DNA from: Methylococcaceae bacterium
Lineage (GTDB): Bacteria; Pseudomonadota; Gammaproteobacteria; Methylococcales; Methylomonadaceae
Direction: 5' to 3'
Length of the DNA stretch: 64,000 bases
Assembly: GCA_030693065.1 (NCBI GenBank)
Contig: JAUYBL010000013.1
Coordinates: forward strand, 124,001 to 188,000
Both the position numbers and the translations under genes were made by a program. Below are positions 29,651-38,951 of this stretch, piece after piece (the stretch's first letter is position 1; the number at the start of each line of letters is the position of its first letter). A model generated the notes under the pieces. It was not told the DNA's origin and ran no database searches. It was given only the letters and a program-made list of their open reading frames with translations.

Positions 29651-31687
29651 ATGGATATTCAGCCAAAAGTAAACAATGCACAAATAAACAAAATTAAGGC
29701 GGCATTTCTGCAGTATTTTGCCACCTATCTGGACGGCTGCAGTACACGACTTGATTTTGAATTTGGTTTGCAGTTGGGTAAAGAGCGAGACAAGCTTTCT
29801 AAGGACCAATACAAAAAAATTACTGATTATCTGCGTGGCGCGCAACAGGATATCAGGCAGCAATATCTGCAAAAGATCAGCGTCGCATTTGACGAGTTGC
29901 AGCAACAAACCCTAAGTAAAACAACCAGTCAGGTACAGTGGAGCGCTGCCAAATTGCTGGATGATGAGTTTGTTAAAGAAGATTACGCCGTAAGCCAAAT
30001 TATTCGCAACTGCGAGCACATATTTATCGAAGAGCTGAGCCTGTTTAATCAACAATTAGCCAGCCTGTTGGGTAAAAAAGTCATTTCCTCTGCGCAGAAT
30101 CCAGCTTCCCCAGAAAACCTGCTACGAATTTTATTCGAAGTATTCAAGCCGCTAAAATTAAACACTGAATATCGACTTGCGTTGTATAACGTTTTTGACG
30201 CCAACGTTTTTAGTCAGCTGGGTTTTATTTACCGGGAGCTGCTGAAAAATTACTCGATTACTACGAAGGAACAAGTCGCCATTTTTGAAAATATCCGTTC
30301 AGAAATCAGTCCGGACACTATTCCCGGCAATTTCAAGATTGCCAATGACGTCTTTGAACCACTCCGACAAAAGCTTCAATACTGGCGTTCTGCGCAGTCG
30401 CCTTCTGCGTTCGATCTACTGGTAGATACCGGAAGTCCTATTTATGAACAGTTTGAACTCATAAATGCGCTGCAGGTATTGTCCTATGAAGGTCTTAAGC
30501 ATGTAATGCAAGTTGACGCGTCGTTAAAACACCGATTGCTTCACAAGCTGGAAGCCCTCAACTTTAGTGGTGAAGCTCGACAGCTGAGCCAATCTGATCA
30601 AGATATTCTGGATTTTGTAGCGTTGATTTTTGCAAAAATAGGCCAGGAAGAGACGCTACCCAGTTCAGTAAAGTCAGCGATTGTGCGATTACAAATGCCA
30701 GTGGCAGGTGTGGCATTGCTTCAGCCAGATGTGTTGGTCGAGCCTCAAAGCCCGATCAGGCAATTGCTAGACAAACTTATTGCTACTGGCAGTTTGGTCA
30801 ATGAAGATTCGTCAGCTGGACAAGCCATAATTGAGCAAATAGCTGATGTGGCAGACAAAATGACCACAGATAGTGGGTTTGACATAGCTAGCTGGGTGAA
30901 CGTAGATAATAATTTTTCTACTTACCTAAATGCTCAACAACATCGCGCACAGCGTTACGAGGCGCATTACCTGGAGCTGATGCAGCAATCGGAAATGCCG
31001 CTTAAGGATAACGCCGAAGTAGCCATGATTATTGCTGATAGGTTAAACAATAAAATCTTGCCAGCTGCCATTAGCGATTTCCTGAGACAGGCCTGGTTAC
31101 AGGTGTTGTTAGCAGCTTACCAGCACAAACAAGAACAGCCTGAGATATGGCAAAAGTATTTACAGACTCTGGACGATCTTATTTTCAGTGTATCGTTACC
31201 CAATGACGAACCGGCGAGACAACGCATACTTAATCTATTGCCAGGCCTGATTAAAGCATTGCGTCACGGCCTTAAACAAATTGCCCATGATAAAGTTGAA
31301 CGTGGCCGTTTTTTTAAGGAACTTGCGGTGCTGCATGTATTGGTACTGGATAAAAAGTCGACCTCCAACGAGGTGATTGGCAACACCCCTGAAGATAGCT
31401 TAACAAAACTGTTGGTTGCAGACATCGAACCCTTTATGGAGCTCATCAAGCAATTACCGGAAGGCAGTTGGCTGGTGTTTGTTACTGATTCCTGCAAACA
31501 TTGGGGTAAGCTGGCTTGGAAAAGCCAGGACTTACAACGATTATTGTTTCTGGATAAAGGCGGGGAAAAATTATTAGAGTGTGGGATGGCCGAGTTAGCC
31601 GAGCAATTACACACAGCCAAAGCCAGCCTTATTACCGTTAATCAACAACCTTTTACTGAACGTATCATTGCAAATTTAGCACCATGA
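29651..31687 (+). CDS. DUF1631 family protein, unknown function
   Basis: A 678-residue, largely helical protein without signal peptide or membrane helix. Its pattern (LDIQP-like start, KSTSNEVIGNTPEDSL near the end, WLVFVTDSCKHWGKLAWKSQDL before the C terminus) fits DUF1631, mislabelled thymidine phosphorylase in some databases. In Pseudomonas aeruginosa, as I recall, a DUF1631 gene lies between ampD and nadC, and the order here is the same. The strong synteny suggests a conserved role, but none is established. It overlaps nadC by four bases. Confidence 0.82.
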   Translation: MDIQPKVNNAQINKIKAAFLQYFATYLDGCSTRLDFEFGLQLGKERDKLSKDQYKKITDYLRGAQQDIRQQYLQKISVAFDELQQQTLSKTTSQVQWSAAKLLDDEFVKEDYAVSQIIRNCEHIFIEELSLFNQQLASLLGKKVISSAQNPASPENLLRILFEVFKPLKLNTEYRLALYNVFDANVFSQLGFIYRELLKNYSITTKEQVAIFENIRSEISPDTIPGNFKIANDVFEPLRQKLQYWRSAQSPSAFDLLVDTGSPIYEQFELINALQVLSYEGLKHVMQVDASLKHRLLHKLEALNFSGEARQLSQSDQDILDFVALIFAKIGQEETLPSSVKSAIVRLQMPVAGVALLQPDVLVEPQSPIRQLLDKLIATGSLVNEDSSAGQAIIEQIADVADKMTTDSGFDIASWVNVDNNFSTYLNAQQHRAQRYEAHYLELMQQSEMPLKDNAEVAMIIADRLNNKILPAAISDFLRQAWLQVLLAAYQHKQEQPEIWQKYLQTLDDLIFSVSLPNDEPARQRILNLLPGLIKALRHGLKQIAHDKVERGRFFKELAVLHVLVLDKKSTSNEVIGNTPEDSLTKLLVADIEPFMELIKQLPEGSWLVFVTDSCKHWGKLAWKSQDLQRLLFLDKGGEKLLECGMAELAEQLHTAKASLITVNQQPFTERIIANLAP

Positions 31688-32508
31688 CTACACTCATAAC
31701 TCAAATCCAAGCCTTTCTTGCAGAGGACATCGGTAACGGTGATATAACCGCCGCCATTATTCCCTCCACCATGACCGCAGAAGCCGAAGTCATTAGTCGA
31801 GAAAACATGGTGTTATGCGGGCAAACCTGGTTTGATAATGTATTTAAGGTGTTAGACGCGAATATTGTTGTTGACTGGTTGGTGGATGAGGGGTGCACTG
31901 TTAATGCAGGTTCTAGTTTATGCCGAATCAAAGGTCCGGCTCGTGGATTGCTAACAGGCGAGCGTACTGCGCTTAATTTATTGCAAACATTGTCCGCTAC
32001 AGCAACTGTTGCTAGAGCCTATGCCCAGGCAGTTGCAGGTACGGGCTGTAAAGTTTTGGATACTCGCAAAACAATTCCCGGTCTAAGGCAAGCGCAAAAA
32101 TATGCCGTTGCTTGCGGCGGTTGTTACAACCATCGCATTGGCTTATATGATGGTGTATTGATTAAAGAAAATCATATCATCGCCGCCGGTTCAATAGCTC
32201 AAGCAATACAGGCAGCTAGAGCGTTAACCTCAGTTGCGGTAGAAGTTGAAGTAGAATCTTTGTTAGAATTTAAAGAAGCCATCGCAGCCAAGCCCGATCG
32301 GATTATGCTCGATAATTTTAGCCTTGAAGAAATGCGCATAGCGGTTCAATTAGACCACGGAGAGATAGAGCTTGAAGCCTCAGGCAATATTGACCTCGAC
32401 AACATACGAGCTGTTGCTGAAACCGGCGTTGATTACATTTCCATCGGCGCGTTGACTAAAAACATCAATGCTATCGATTTATCCATGCGGATTAAACTAG
32501 TGCATTAA
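31684..32508 (+). CDS. nadC: NadC nicotinate-nucleotide pyrophosphorylase
   Basis: The 274-residue protein has the family segments EDIGNGDITAAI, ALNLLQTLSATAT, the catalytic-site DTRKTIPGLRQAQKYAVACGGCYNHR (quoted in part) and a C-terminal DYISIGALTK phosphate site. It converts quinolinate and PRPP to nicotinate mononucleotide in NAD synthesis. Its start overlaps DUF1631 (ATGA), and the next gene starts two bases after its stop. Confidence 0.97.
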   Translation: MTTLITQIQAFLAEDIGNGDITAAIIPSTMTAEAEVISRENMVLCGQTWFDNVFKVLDANIVVDWLVDEGCTVNAGSSLCRIKGPARGLLTGERTALNLLQTLSATATVARAYAQAVAGTGCKVLDTRKTIPGLRQAQKYAVACGGCYNHRIGLYDGVLIKENHIIAAGSIAQAIQAARALTSVAVEVEVESLLEFKEAIAAKPDRIMLDNFSLEEMRIAVQLDHGEIELEASGNIDLDNIRAVAETGVDYISIGALTKNINAIDLSMRIKLVH

Positions 32509-32510
32509 CT

Positions 32511-32999
32511 ATGATCAAAAATATCGATGACGTATTTAAATCACTTACTCACGGCGTTTATGTGATTGGTGTGCGTGACGATGAACGGCAGAATGCCTTT
32601 ACTGCTGCGTGGGTAATGCAAGTATCACACACGCCACCACTGCTGGCGTTTAGCATCAACCCCAAGCATTATTCTTACCAGCTGCTTAAGGCTGGAAAAA
32701 TCTGCACAGTGAATGTATTAGCGGAAACTCAGATAGTTTTAGCTGAACATTTTGGTCAGTCTGGCAAAGACAAAATGGCAGATTTTCAGTGGCATCAAGA
32801 TAAAACCGGCGCGCCGATTTTGTTGGCAAGTCTGGCATATTTTGATTGTCAGGTCAGTCACTTTACCGAAGCCGGCGATCACGTCATTGCCATCTGTGAA
32901 GTGCTTGGCGCAGCTCGGGTCAATCATGGAAGACCAATGCTTTACAGCCAGACTGGTGATCTTGATGGCAGCAGCGAATTGTATCTAGACTCACTATGA
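32511..32999 (+). CDS. Flavin reductase family protein (FMN-binding split barrel)
   Basis: The 162-residue protein has the flavin reductase-like pattern FKSLTHGVYVIGVRDDERQNAFTAAWVMQVSHTPPLLAFSINP (quoted in segments), with FTAAW and the serine/proline loop that bind FMN, and a conserved H-x-x-G turn. Members reduce FMN with NAD(P)H or bind flavin in diiron protein and high-potential systems. The start is two bases after the nadC stop, so it is probably co-transcribed. The substrate partner is unknown. Confidence 0.85.
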   Translation: MIKNIDDVFKSLTHGVYVIGVRDDERQNAFTAAWVMQVSHTPPLLAFSINPKHYSYQLLKAGKICTVNVLAETQIVLAEHFGQSGKDKMADFQWHQDKTGAPILLASLAYFDCQVSHFTEAGDHVIAICEVLGAARVNHGRPMLYSQTGDLDGSSELYLDSL

Positions 33000-33159
33000 A
33001 TGGAAATAACGGTCGATTACATTCATAGTGAGTTGGCCATTATTGTTTTCTGTGTGAACTCTATGGGATTTAGATTTTTCAGAATATGAAGATTGACATT
33101 TAAGTATGCAATAAAACAATTGGTTATATTTATTTTTTGAATCGTTAGGACAAAATCAA

Positions 33160-34206
33160 ATGACAGAAAACACCTCTTTTATACCTTGTTACGACTTTTC
33201 ACCGTCAGTAAATGCAGCCTATCTGAAAGAAATTATCCCCCTTATGGTGCGCCACAACGTTGGCGCTAATCCTATTAATTACGCCATTTGGTATGACTAT
33301 GTTGCTGGTAACAACGCTAAATTAACTGAACTTGTTAATTCCATGATTAGCGAGCAGAAGGCCTTTGATAGTGAAACCAGTATTGAGCTCTACAAAAAAC
33401 ATGTTTGTAACGCCTCTCTTGAGTCATTTGAAAAAATTAATGACCAAATTCAAAAAGTAATTGCGCAAGCCACCAGCTCTATTAACGACACTTGTCATAA
33501 AGCAGAAGAAACTAACGATAGTTTTCAGAAAAAAACACTGGTTCTGGAAAATATCTCTGAGGCAACTGATATAAAAACTGTTTTGCAAGAGATCATTCAA
33601 GAAACCAAGTCTCTCGCTGAAACGAGTCACTTGATGCAAACAAAACTCAATGATGCCAATAAAGAAATGCAACAGTTGCGTTTAGAATTGGCCCAAGTTC
33701 GCCAAGCGGCAGTTACCGACGGATTAACCGGCTTATTAAATCGTCGCGCTTTTGACCAGACATTGGCTGAAATCATTGATGGTTCTGAATCCCATATGAC
33801 GTGTTTGTCGATGCTCGATATTGATCATTTTAAGCGAGTCAATGATACCTACGGCCACACCGTTGGTGATAACGTGATCAAATACGTTGCGGCATTAATG
33901 AAAAAACATGCCGAAGATCACCATCATGTGGCCAGATATGGCGGCGAAGAATTGGCCATTATTATGCCGAATACCACTAAGGAAAAAGCCATAGAAATTT
34001 CCGAAATCATTCGAAGCTCCATGGAAAGTAGCCGCTTAAAACGCAAAGACAATAGCCAGCCCTTGAACACAATTACCCTTTCAATTGGCATTGCTCAATT
34101 GCAAGCGGGCGATGATGCAGAAAGTTTTATCGTCCGTGCTGACACTGCACTGTATAAGGCAAAAGAAACCGGCCGAAATAAAGTCGTCCATGACCATAGC
34201 AATTAA
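33160..34206 (+). CDS. GGDEF diguanylate cyclase
   Basis: The 348-residue protein has an N-terminal helical region (1-180) rich in coiled coil (for example SSINDTCHKAEETNDSFQ), and a C-terminal GGDEF domain with LTGLLNRRAFDQTL and the active site GGEEL at residues 261-265, so it should make cyclic di-GMP from GTP. The inhibitory RxxD site upstream of GGEEL is not seen, so product inhibition may be absent. No membrane helix is visible. It could control the surface glycan or attachment, but this is only a guess from position. The 160 bases before it hold nothing clear. Confidence 0.92.
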   Translation: MTENTSFIPCYDFSPSVNAAYLKEIIPLMVRHNVGANPINYAIWYDYVAGNNAKLTELVNSMISEQKAFDSETSIELYKKHVCNASLESFEKINDQIQKVIAQATSSINDTCHKAEETNDSFQKKTLVLENISEATDIKTVLQEIIQETKSLAETSHLMQTKLNDANKEMQQLRLELAQVRQAAVTDGLTGLLNRRAFDQTLAEIIDGSESHMTCLSMLDIDHFKRVNDTYGHTVGDNVIKYVAALMKKHAEDHHHVARYGGEELAIIMPNTTKEKAIEISEIIRSSMESSRLKRKDNSQPLNTITLSIGIAQLQAGDDAESFIVRADTALYKAKETGRNKVVHDHSN

Positions 34207-34237
34207 GAAAGCTGCGGATTCAGTTTTTTATTAATTA

Positions 34238-34762
34238 ATGACGCTGAAATTGTCTTTTATCAAAGCTGAGCCACAAGATGCGGAGCAGCTTGCCGCCTTA
34301 ATAAATTCGGCTTATCGGGGCGAAGCCAGCAAACAAGGGTGGACCACCGAAGCCGACTTGTTAGATGGATACCGAACAAACACGGCAGAGCTCGCACGTT
34401 TGTTAGCAAGTGATGATTCAATGATTCTGCTGTGTAAAAATAGCGAACAACTGATCGGATCAATACATCTGCAAAAAAAACAAGAAAAGGTTTATTTCGG
34501 AATGCTGGCAGTTAGGCCGGCCTTACAAGGGCGCGGGATAGGTAAGCAATTGCTATTTGCTGCTGAACTGGCCGCTCAGCAAATTTGGTCAGTGAGCACA
34601 TTTGTCATGGCGGTGATTACCTCTCGGCACGAACTGATTGCCTTTTATGAGCGACGAGGTTACCGGCGTACCGGAGCGATCATTGACTTTCCTTTGAATC
34701 CGGAGTTATGGACGGCCAAGGTGTCAGGCTTGCAATTGGAACTTCTGGAGAAGACGCTCTAA
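34238..34762 (+). CDS. GNAT-family N-acetyltransferase
   Basis: The 174-residue protein has the GNAT acetyl-CoA site GMLAVRPALQGRGIGKQLL (motif A, with the RGIG turn) and a C-terminal FYERRGYRRTG segment. It acetylates an amine of unknown identity. It lies 31 bases after the diguanylate cyclase and is convergent with the glycan cluster. Confidence 0.88.
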   Translation: MTLKLSFIKAEPQDAEQLAALINSAYRGEASKQGWTTEADLLDGYRTNTAELARLLASDDSMILLCKNSEQLIGSIHLQKKQEKVYFGMLAVRPALQGRGIGKQLLFAAELAAQQIWSVSTFVMAVITSRHELIAFYERRGYRRTGAIIDFPLNPELWTAKVSGLQLELLEKTL

Positions 34763-34792
34763 TTCTTTTGTCAAAGGGTTTCCATATATTAG

Positions 34793-35725
34793 TCAAGATG
34801 GCAAATCCTCTGTCGGCAGCACAAAAGATCTTGGTTTAAAAGCGAAGTCTCGTGCTGCTTCGGTGTGGTCAAACACCAAATCCTGATTCATGCGCTCGGC
34901 CATGGCAGCAGACCAATTTTGATATCGCGGCAAGTAGCGCAGCAAAGTTACTGCTAAACGGAAAGTCCACAACGGCACTGTCAGCAAACGCGGGCGGCGG
35001 TTAAGTGATATAAATACTCGGGTAACCATGTTGCGATAACTGAGTGTCTCGCCGCCGGAAATGTTATAGGCCCTATTTACTGGACAAGATGCCTCTATAG
35101 TCGCCAGACACGCACTCGCGACATCTGCAGCGTGGATAGGCTGGCGAAGGCCGCTTGCTTTGCCAAACAAAGGAAAGAAACCAAAACGACGGATGAAGCG
35201 TGTTATCTCGGCAATATTTTTGTCTTGTCCAAAACCATAAATCAGCGTGGGGCGCAGAATCACCCATTCCACACAAGTCCTCTCTGCCCACTCTTGCACA
35301 CGGGCTTCTGCATTTGCAATCTGGAGAGCAGTGGCTTGTTCTTCTGGATCAGTGGATTCATTCTTGGTAAAACGGCTGGTAGACGATAGTACGACGACCC
35401 GACGCGCACCATGAACTTCAAAAAAACTAAAATAATCAGGTAACACCCAGATGGGCGCTAGGCAAATCCAATTGGGGATGACATCTGCTGACTTTTGGAG
35501 GGCTGGCGACAGTGAAATTGATTCAGGCATTGGCAATCGTTGCCATTGCAGTCCCTTGCCAGGCTGTTCATCGGTACTCCTTGAACATGCAGTTATCAGC
35601 CAACCGGTCTCATTCAACAGCGGCAGTAGGCATGTCCCAACCAAACTGGTTGCGCCAAGGATACCTATACGGTTTTGTGGAAGTTCTTTAACCTCCGAGA
35701 AAGGCTTCTGCCTGGATTCGCTCAC
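34793..35725 (-). CDS. SDR-type NAD-dependent epimerase/dehydratase
   Basis: The 310-residue protein, starting at GTG, has a Rossmann loop near the start (IGILGATSLVGTCLL), a serine near the usual catalytic position (VVLSSTSRF) and an atypical YxxxK region (no clear YxxxK; NAEARVQEWAER follows). The remaining RPTLIYGFGQD, IHAADVASA and YNISGGETLSYRNMV segments match extended SDRs of nucleotide-sugar epimerase type. The lack of a plain YxxxK suggests a reductase/epimerase-like or oxidoreductase subfamily rather than a classical dehydratase. It is the last gene of the glycan cluster. Confidence 0.8.
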   Translation of the reverse strand: MSESRQKPFSEVKELPQNRIGILGATSLVGTCLLPLLNETGWLITACSRSTDEQPGKGLQWQRLPMPESISLSPALQKSADVIPNWICLAPIWVLPDYFSFFEVHGARRVVVLSSTSRFTKNESTDPEEQATALQIANAEARVQEWAERTCVEWVILRPTLIYGFGQDKNIAEITRFIRRFGFFPLFGKASGLRQPIHAADVASACLATIEASCPVNRAYNISGGETLSYRNMVTRVFISLNRRPRLLTVPLWTFRLAVTLLRYLPRYQNWSAAMAERMNQDLVFDHTEAARDFAFKPRSFVLPTEDLPS

Positions 35726-35790
35726 CGGATTATTGTTTTTAGAAAATTGATAAGGCGCTTAACTAGGGGAAAAATAAACGCAGTCATCTG

Positions 35791-36696
35791 CTACCACTTA
35801 AGTTTTAATGCACGGCCGACATGTCTGGCCGAGTAGTAAGTGGCTACTAAGAAAAATCGTAGCCATACCCCAATACCAACTAGCCACATCAATGCTCCAG
35901 GATATTGATGGCGAAAAAACTTACGGTAAAACCGCTGCATTCCCTTATGCTTGTGCCATTCGACAAAAACCGGCCGACTTCTACCGCATATCCCCAATGC
36001 ATGGGTGATTTGTGCTGACGGGACGAACAGAATCGTCCAGCCTTTTTGGCGGAAGCGCATACACCAGTCCAGATCTTCGCAATGTAAAAAATAACTTTCG
36101 TCCCATTCGCCAACATCCAGCATTGCTTCACGTTTAACCATCATACAAGCACCAGAAATTGCTTCCACTTCGATGGCGTGGTCTGGTAAAGGTTGTTTGT
36201 GCAAGTTAAAATCAAAAAATAAACGTGGCCAACGGTCCGAAAAACGCGCTAATCCAAATGCGCGCACAAAAGAACGCCACGGGGTGGGAACAGCCCTGCG
36301 GCCACCAGCTTGTTCGGTGCCGTCCGGATTAACAAGCAAGCCCCCTGCCATACCCACTAAGGCATCACCAGCTCGGGCATTGTTTCCGAAGGCATTCAAC
36401 AATTGCACCAAAGCTTCCGGTTTGAATGAGCAGTCTGGATTAAGAAACAGCAGGAATGGAGCGGAAGCACAAGCAGTTCCCTTATTACAAGCCGCAGCGA
36501 AACCAACGTTGGCTGAGTTTCTAATTATTTGTACGCAAGGTAAGCCCATCAAGGAATTTAAACTGTTGTCGGTTGATGCGTTATCAACCACGATTATTTC
36601 GATGTCTAATGGACAATTCAGCAACGAATCGACACAACTACGCAGCAACTTACCAGCGTTGTAATTGACGATGATTGTTGAGATGACAGCACTCAT
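35791..36696 (-). CDS. GT2 glycosyltransferase
   Basis: The 301-residue protein has GT2 motifs: STIIVNYNAGKLLRSCV, EIIVVDNASTDNS, the NPDC metal site (LFLNPDCSF) and the acceptor-site HCEDLDWCMRFRQKGW. A C-terminal hydrophobic stretch (MWLVGIGVWLRFFLVATYYS) probably holds it at the inner membrane. This type is close to rhamnosyl- and galactofuranosyl-transferases that extend O-antigen. Its ATG overlaps the preceding glycosyltransferase stop by four bases. Confidence 0.9.
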   Translation of the reverse strand: MSAVISTIIVNYNAGKLLRSCVDSLLNCPLDIEIIVVDNASTDNSLNSLMGLPCVQIIRNSANVGFAAACNKGTACASAPFLLFLNPDCSFKPEALVQLLNAFGNNARAGDALVGMAGGLLVNPDGTEQAGGRRAVPTPWRSFVRAFGLARFSDRWPRLFFDFNLHKQPLPDHAIEVEAISGACMMVKREAMLDVGEWDESYFLHCEDLDWCMRFRQKGWTILFVPSAQITHALGICGRSRPVFVEWHKHKGMQRFYRKFFRHQYPGALMWLVGIGVWLRFFLVATYYSARHVGRALKLKW

Positions 36697-37721
36697 TTTG
36701 TTTTTATGCCCAGTTTTGATTTAATTATCCGCTTATCTAACTGTTGCCAAATTTCAGCAATTGAAGCAACCCTTGCGCTTTGAATAAGTTGACGCTTGCA
36801 CCACATTTTCGGCAAGCCCAATATTGCATCCCGTTTAGCCCTCCAAAGCACACTGCCTTGACCATGCATTGCGAACCAAATAATGCTCACTAGATTCAAC
36901 GCTAAATGTAATGGTAGCAACAACCAAAATAAGATTCCCGGCATATCTTTTACGAAGGTCCACACCAAATTACGATGTCCATGATACACAGAAAAGTCGC
37001 TGTGTTGTCCACCAGTTGTGCCTGATCCGACATGTTGTGCTACTGACTGGGGCACATATAGACAGCGATATCCCGCTAGCCGCAAACGAAAACCGAGATC
37101 TACATCTTCCACATAGCAGAAATAGTCTTCGTCGAAGCCACCGATTTCACGCAAAGCGCTATGTCGATAAAGAGCTGCCGCCGCGCAGGGTGAAAATACT
37201 TCACGCTCACTTTCCGGTGCAGTCGTAACAGATGCGCCATGCCACATGCGCCAGACCAAGCCGCTTATATGGTAAGCATCACCGGCGCCATCCATTATCT
37301 CTGGATTGCTTGAATTTACCAGTTTGCTGGCGAACATGTCGAACGCCGGATTATTTTCCGTGGCAATTAACAGTGCTTCCAGCCAGCGAGGTTCCGCGAA
37401 CGCATCAGGGTTTAGTAATGCAATCCATTTAGACTCGGTCGATGCTGCGTTGATTGCCAAGTTGTTGGCGCGCGCAAAACCGCTATTGTCATTCTGCTCT
37501 ATCAACCGCACGAAGGGGAATTGCCGCGCGATTTCAACCGATTCATCGGTACTTGCGTTGTCTACTAGAATGATCTCGTGCGGCTGGATTGTCTGAGCCA
37601 TCAATGCAGTTATGCATTGCTCAAGAAATTGTTTACCGTTCCAATTGACGATTACTACAGTAACTTTTGATCTTGAGTTACTCAAACGTCGTTTATCCTC
37701 GTGACTGCCGATTCCTTCCAC
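36693..37721 (-). CDS. GT2 glycosyltransferase, WbbL-like
   Basis: From the GTG at 37721 the protein has 342 residues and overlaps gmhB by 40 bases; a TTG start at 37685 would give the usual short overlap. It has VTVVIVNWNGKQFLEQCI, EIILVDNASTDESV, the LLNPDA metal site and the CYVEDVDLGFRLRLAGY acceptor site, then an amphipathic membrane-associated tail. It resembles rhamnosyltransferases of the WbbL type; the donor sugar is unknown. Confidence 0.88.
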   Translation of the reverse strand: MEGIGSHEDKRRLSNSRSKVTVVIVNWNGKQFLEQCITALMAQTIQPHEIILVDNASTDESVEIARQFPFVRLIEQNDNSGFARANNLAINAASTESKWIALLNPDAFAEPRWLEALLIATENNPAFDMFASKLVNSSNPEIMDGAGDAYHISGLVWRMWHGASVTTAPESEREVFSPCAAAALYRHSALREIGGFDEDYFCYVEDVDLGFRLRLAGYRCLYVPQSVAQHVGSGTTGGQHSDFSVYHGHRNLVWTFVKDMPGILFWLLLPLHLALNLVSIIWFAMHGQGSVLWRAKRDAILGLPKMWCKRQLIQSARVASIAEIWQQLDKRIIKSKLGIKTK

Positions 37722-38257
37722 AACGAGATGCCTTCCTTTAACGAGTGAATTTTGTGTGTTGCTGCATTGGACAGAAGTTTCTCTTGCCCATCATCTGTCA
37801 AATAATGGCATCTTATCCCGATACCCGCATTTTTGGCCGCCTGCATGTCTGAATCTTTATCTCCGATCATAATCGAATGTTCCAGGTCGAGCCCGAATTT
37901 TTCTGCTGCACGCAATAACATTCCGGGATTGGGTTTACGATCAAACGAGTCTTTCTTGTAATGCCCGATACCGTGCTCAGGATGATATGGGCAATAGAAA
38001 AAGTCAGTGATTGGCGCATCTTCGAGCTCAAATTGCTTACACATCCATTCTGTCAGTGTGAAAAAGTCTTGTTTTGAGTAATAGCCTCGTCCGATTCCCG
38101 CCTGATTAGTTACTACGATCAAAAGATAGCCAGAGCGTTTAGCCGCCCGGCAGAGATCGAAAATGCCATCAATGAATCGAAATTTTTCTGTGCTCGATGT
38201 GTAACCTGCGTCATGGTTAATGACCCCGTCACGATCAAGAAAAAGCGCACTTACCAC
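37682..38257 (-). CDS. gmhB: GmhB-like heptose-bisphosphate phosphatase
   Basis: The 191-residue HAD-family protein starts at GTG and has the nucleophile motif FLDRDGVIN, then VVTNQAGIGRG, a CPYHPEHG loop, and DRKPNPGM and MIGDKDSDMQAAKNAG as motifs III and IV. It removes the 7-phosphate from D-glycero-D-manno-heptose 1,7-bisphosphate. The paired cysteines that usually precede RKP in GmhB are replaced by SFD, so the zinc loop may be incomplete. Neighbouring hddA and hddC imply the alpha-anomer form used for GDP-heptose. Confidence 0.9.
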   Translation of the reverse strand: MVSALFLDRDGVINHDAGYTSSTEKFRFIDGIFDLCRAAKRSGYLLIVVTNQAGIGRGYYSKQDFFTLTEWMCKQFELEDAPITDFFYCPYHPEHGIGHYKKDSFDRKPNPGMLLRAAEKFGLDLEHSIMIGDKDSDMQAAKNAGIGIRCHYLTDDGQEKLLSNAATHKIHSLKEGISLWKESAVTRINDV

Positions 38258-38264
38258 AGACTAG

Positions 38265-38951
38265 TTACAATCCTAAAAGTTCTGTTTGTGCTAATGCATA
38301 GTCATCTGGCACGCCGATATCAAGAAAACGGCCATGCGTGATGAATCCATCGAACCGGATTTGTTGCAGATGTTTTATAAAAAACTCGGTCTCAATGGAA
38401 AAAGGCTGACCCAAAGTAAATTCATCAAGTGCATGTTTTGGCAAAATATAGCAGCCGGCATTGATTAAGCCGGGGCCCTCCATTCCTTTCTCAAGGAAGG
38501 CGGTGATTGCCCCGTCATGCATCTCCACTCTACCGAAACGTGTTGTGTCGGAAACCTCACGAACCACGATGGTCGGATGGCGTCTTGCTCGCCATAATTG
38601 TTCCAATTCTTCAGCCTCGATATCAAGGTAGGTGTCGCCGTTAAATATGAAAACATGATCGGTTAAGCAATGGGGTAAGGCTGCGCGAATTGCTCCGCCT
38701 GTACCCAATGGCTGGGACTCCACTTCATACACTAGCTCCATACCCAAATAACGGTCACCAAAATGCGCGATAACTTTCTCAGCCATAAAACCAAGGGAAA
38801 GCATAATCCGTTTGAAACCTTTCCGGGCAAGTGTGGAAAGCAACAACTCCATGAACGGACGTCCGGCAATAGGTGCCATTGGTTTTGGCAGGTCAGGGAC
38901 AACCTCACGAAGTCGTGTGCCGAAGCCGCCAGCAAGCACAATGGCCTCCAT
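38265..38951 (-). CDS. hddC: HddC-like heptose-1-phosphate guanylyltransferase
   Basis: The ATG at 38951 gives 228 residues. It is a nucleotidyltransferase with the nucleotide loop AIVLAGGFGTRLREVVPDLPKPM, the DGDTYLD metal motif (FIFNGDTYLDIE) and an IDIGVPDDYALAQ-like ending (FLDIGVPDDYALA). Placed with gmhA, hddA and gmhB, it most likely makes GDP-D-glycero-alpha-D-manno-heptose. The HddC label rests on this context because general sugar nucleotidyltransferases share the fold. Its start overlaps the gmhA stop by one base. Confidence 0.87.
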   Translation of the reverse strand: MEAIVLAGGFGTRLREVVPDLPKPMAPIAGRPFMELLLSTLARKGFKRIMLSLGFMAEKVIAHFGDRYLGMELVYEVESQPLGTGGAIRAALPHCLTDHVFIFNGDTYLDIEAEELEQLWRARRHPTIVVREVSDTTRFGRVEMHDGAITAFLEKGMEGPGLINAGCYILPKHALDEFTLGQPFSIETEFFIKHLQQIRFDGFITHGRFLDIGVPDDYALAQTELLGL

